DNA from: Oceanobacillus jordanicus
Lineage (GTDB): Bacteria; Bacillota; Bacilli; Bacillales; Amphibacillaceae
Length of the DNA stretch: 64,000 nt
NCBI RefSeq assembly: GCF_022095695.1
Contig: NZ_JAIFZM010000002.1
Coordinates: forward strand, 62,001 to 126,000
Direction: 5' to 3'
Of this stretch, positions 61,646 through 64,000 are shown in pieces. The notes under the pieces were generated by a model. It saw only the letters and a list, made by a program, of their open reading frames with translations, was not told where the DNA came from and ran no database searches. The number at the start of each line of letters is the position of its first letter. Position 1 is the first letter of the stretch. Both the position numbers and the translations under genes were made by a program.

Positions 61646-62698
61646 TTGCGATCCCTTAAACTTTACGGGAAGCAAGATATTCGCTTCGAGGAAGCAGAAA
61701 AAGCCGTTATAACAGATACAGATGATGTAATTATAAAAGTAAAAGCAGTAGGGATTTGTGGCTCTGACATATCTAGATACAACAAGCTAGGACCATATGT
61801 CGAAGGGATGATTTTCGGGCATGAGTTTTCTGGCGAGGTAGTCGAAGTTGGAGATAACGTCACCACAGTAAAACCAGGAGACCGTGTTGCGGCTTGTCCA
61901 ACTTTTTATTGCGGGGAATGTGAAAGCTGTAAAAAGGGAGAGCTTGCTAGATGTGAAAAGCTTACGGTAATTGGCGCAAGACACCCTGGTGCCTATGCGG
62001 AATTTGTTAAATTACCAGAAGAGAATGTTTTACCACTTCCAGATGAAGTTGATTTTGATAGTGCAGCACTAGTAGAACCTTCCGCTGTTGTTGTACATGG
62101 TTTTTACCGTACAACAATTAGACCAGGGGCTGAAGTTGCGGTAATGGGCTGTGGGAATATTGGGTTGTTGGCTGTACAATGGGCAAAAATCTTTGGAGCG
62201 AAAAAGGTCTACGCCATTGATATCGATCCTGCCAAATTAAGTGTGGCGCAAGAATTGGGGGCAGATGTGCTAATTAATCCGCTGGATAAACCAGCACATG
62301 AACAAATTCTTGAGCATACAAATGGCACTGGAGTAGATCTGGCGGTGGAGTCAGCGGGATCACCGATAACGTCAGCGCAAATCTTTTCTTTACCTAAAAA
62401 GGGTGGCGAGGTTGTATTTATGGGCATCCCGTATGCGGATATTAACATTGAGCGCTTCTTTTTTGAAAAAATCGTCCGCAATGAATTAAACGTATATGGC
62501 TCCTGGAATGCCATTTCTTCTCCATTTCCGGGCAGGGAGTGGAGTACAACAATTCATTATATGGCAACAGGCCAACTTAAAATTAAACCAATCATTAGTC
62601 ACCGCCTGCCTTTATCAGCAGGACCGGAAACATTCGACCGCATCATTAATCGAAAAGAATCATATGGAAAAGTGCTCTTCTATCCAGAGCAAGGTTAA
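61646..62698 (+). CDS. gatD: Galactitol-1-phosphate 5-dehydrogenase-like
   Basis: The roughly 350-residue zinc dehydrogenase begins RSLKLYGKQDIRFEE, as in GatD, and has CGSDISRYNKLGPY, IFGHEFSGEVVEVG, the structural-zinc CGECESCKKGELARC and NAD site AVMGCGNIGLLAVQWA. GatD oxidises galactitol-1-phosphate to tagatose-6-phosphate. Two starts are possible: GTG at 61637 and TTG at 61646. The TTG gives the usual N-terminus with AAAGGGTGA as ribosome site. No tagatose-6-phosphate kinase or aldolase is in this window. Confidence 0.86.
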   Translation: MRSLKLYGKQDIRFEEAEKAVITDTDDVIIKVKAVGICGSDISRYNKLGPYVEGMIFGHEFSGEVVEVGDNVTTVKPGDRVAACPTFYCGECESCKKGELARCEKLTVIGARHPGAYAEFVKLPEENVLPLPDEVDFDSAALVEPSAVVVHGFYRTTIRPGAEVAVMGCGNIGLLAVQWAKIFGAKKVYAIDIDPAKLSVAQELGADVLINPLDKPAHEQILEHTNGTGVDLAVESAGSPITSAQIFSLPKKGGEVVFMGIPYADINIERFFFEKIVRNELNVYGSWNAISSPFPGREWSTTIHYMATGQLKIKPIISHRLPLSAGPETFDRIINRKESYGKVLFYPEQG

Positions 62699-62720
62699 AA
62701 CAATAGGGGATATATATAAG

Positions 62721-62745
62721 AAACGTCCGAGAAGGGCGTTTTTTT
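62721..62745 (+). terminator. Intrinsic terminator of the galactitol-type operon
   Basis: AAACGTCC pairs with GGGCGTTT around GAGAA, followed by T's. Confidence 0.78.
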
Positions 62746-62786
62746 GTATTTAATAAAAGGTTGGTGAAAGATTAAAGTAATGTTGG

Positions 62787-62975
62787 GGTGTTCGTATAAT
62801 CGATTGGCATGTCTATGTTGTTGATTGGGACTCGCGTGTGATCGATTGGAGCGTATATGTGATTGATTGAACCTCTCATATGATCGATTGGCTTGCCTAC
62901 GTAATTGATTGGAACTCTCGTGAAGTCGATTAGGGTGTCTATGTTGTTGATTGGAACTCGCGCATAATCGATTGG
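62787..62975 (-). repeat. 21-bp tandem array 4 (9 units, inverted relative to the others)
   Basis: Nine units of exactly 21 bases; on the minus strand each starts CCAATC, TCAATC or CTAATC followed by RAY. The last two units of each type closely match units of array 2. It fills the gap between the PTS operon terminator and the next PTS promoter. The open frames across it are repeat artefacts. Confidence 0.88.
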
Positions 62976-63066
62976 CATAGCAAACATGCTCGGTAGAACC
63001 ATTCTTCTGAGCCTTCTCATCAAATTTTGTCAACAAGTGTTTTGCCAAAGTTGTATTTAGATTACG

Positions 63067-63095
63067 TTGTACTACTCGAATTTGGGGAATAGAAT
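63067..63095 (+). promoter_or_regulatory. Candidate sigma-A promoter of the mannitol-type PTS gene
   Basis: TTGTAC and TAGAAT are 17 bases apart, about 60 bases before the ATG at 63156. Confidence 0.5.
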
Positions 63096-63155
63096 TAGGA
63101 TAGTAAAATGTTTTCATTTATATATTCATTATAATTTGAGAGAGGGGTAACGAAA

Positions 63156-64000
63156 ATGGCAGAAAAGAAAGGTTTTCGTGCCAAGGTTCAACGCTTTGGC
63201 AGTTACTTAAGTGGCATGATCATGCCAAATATCGGCGCATTTATTGCGTGGGGGATTATTACAGCACTCTTTATTCCAGATGGCTATTTCCCAAATGAAA
63301 GTCTTGGGGCAATGGTTGACCCAATGATTAAATACTTACTACCACTATTGATCGGTTTTACTGGTGGACGAATGGTTTATGACCTGCGTGGTGGGGTTGT
63401 CGGGGCAACTGCAACAATGGGGGTTATTGTTGGTGCAGGTATTCCAATGTTCCTCGGCGCAATGGTAATGGGACCACTTGCTGGTTACATTATGAAGAAG
63501 TTTGATGATATGTTTAAAGATAAAGTGAAATCCGGATTTGAAATGCTTTATAATAACTTCTCTTCTGGTATTATCGGAGCAATTCTTGCAATACTCGCTG
63601 CATTAGCAATTGGTCCTGTTGTAGAAGGTCTGAACAATGGGTTAGCTGCTGGTGTTGAAGCCATTATTGGTGCAGGATTACTACCACTAGCAAGTATTAT
63701 TATTGAACCAGCAAAAATTCTATTCTTAAACAATGCGATTAACCATGGTATCTTAAGCCCAATTGGTGTCGAACAAGCAGCAAATGCTGGCAAATCGATC
63801 CTATTCCTATTGGAAGCAAACCCAGGACCAGGTCTTGGAATATTGCTTGCCTTCAGTATTTTTGGTAAAGGTGCATCAAAGGCCTCGGCTCCTGGTGCAG
63901 CACTAATCCAATTTGTTGGTGGTATTCATGAAATTTACTTCCCATACATCCTAATGAAGCCAATGTTGCTTCTTGCAGTAATCGGTGGGGGTATGAGTGG
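63156..64000 (+). CDS. mtlA: PTS mannitol-type EIICB component (partial, runs off the window)
   Basis: The frame is open from ATG at 63156 to the window edge (281 codons). The N-terminus matches Mtl[53 protein letters not shown] and [18 protein letters not shown]. It should import and phosphorylate mannitol. AGAGGGG precedes the start. The EIIB part, and any MtlR/MtlD genes, lie outside the window. Confidence 0.9.
   Translation, partial: MAEKKGFRAKVQRFGSYLSGMIMPNIGAFIAWGIITALFIPDGYFPNESLGAMVDPMIKYLLPLLIGFTGGRMVYDLRGGVVGATATMGVIVGAGIPMFLGAMVMGPLAGYIMKKFDDMFKDKVKSGFEMLYNNFSSGIIGAILAILAALAIGPVVEGLNNGLAAGVEAIIGAGLLPLASIIIEPAKILFLNNAINHGILSPIGVEQAANAGKSILFLLEANPGPGLGILLAFSIFGKGASKASAPGAALIQFVGGIHEIYFPYILMKPMLLLAVIGGGMS

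Noticed and set aside
62695-63117. 140-residue minus frame across array 4
   Set aside because: Another repeat artefact spanning the terminator and part of the mtlA promoter region.
1-64000. Prophage, insertion sequence, tRNA or rRNA genes
   Set aside because: No transposase, integrase, phage structural gene, tRNA cloverleaf or rRNA segment was seen, although a subtle tRNA could be missed by eye.

Overview
The window is low-GC, Gram-positive DNA, most likely from a Bacillaceae genome of the Oceanobacillus/Virgibacillus kind. This is an inference from gene families, AGGAGG-type ribosome sites, GTG/TTG starts and an apparent cre site. No rRNA, tRNA, CRISPR array, transposase or integrase was seen. 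Most of the window (about 2.8-50.3 kb) is one large cell-envelope island. Both ends hold transport and catabolic genes.

Layout. 1-2.8 kb: the tail of an exported protein, an 18-unit 21-bp repeat array and an APC permease. 2.8-19.7 kb: first wall-polymer block. It has two tagD + CDP-glycerol transferase pairs, a cytosolic-type GlpQ, a TagO paralogue followed by an acyltransferase and a lipid-linked-sugar glycosylation set (GT2, DUF2304, EamA-like, GT-C), and an opposite-strand run of SLH-domain glucosaminidase, TagA, flippase, DUF5693 and CsaB. That run reads as a system for making a pyruvylated secondary wall polymer and hanging an SLH autolysin on it. 20-26.6 kb: two giant autolysins (GH73 glucosaminidase and Amidase_2) with four and five GW modules. 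27-38.4 kb: teichoic acid polymerases, TagE-like glucosyltransferase, TagGH exporter (TagH carries the same GW module at its C-terminus), then an IspD-like/SDR pair and two more polymerases, probably for a ribitol-type polymer. 38.8-50.3 kb: a second polysaccharide block (GlpQ, Wzx, PP-loop protein, pyruvyl transferase, GT2, Wzy, GT4, second TagO, LCP ligase, second TagA).

50.4-52.9 kb: a sulfatase with its own formylglycine-generating enzyme behind a perfect cre match. 53-54.4 kb: small conserved Bacillaceae proteins (coiled-coil protein, DUF1659, DUF2922, YvrJ). 54.7-55.7 kb: a NERD-domain protein flanked by two 21-bp arrays. 56.1-62.7 kb: a galactitol-type PTS operon (PRD regulator, IIA, IIB, IIC, two polyol dehydrogenases and an undocumented 49-residue membrane peptide). 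The window ends inside a mannitol-type PTS IIC gene.

Most unusual signals: (1) four dispersed intergenic arrays sharing a CAATCRAY core, repeated at almost exactly 21 bp, i.e. about two helical turns; (2) an apparently cytosolic GW module on TagH matching those on the secreted autolysins; (3) WalR-type boxes in front of the tagD and tarI-like transcription units; (4) a bidirectional terminator whose loop holds the stop codons of two convergent genes; (5) a PP-loop enzyme of unknown role in the second polysaccharide block.
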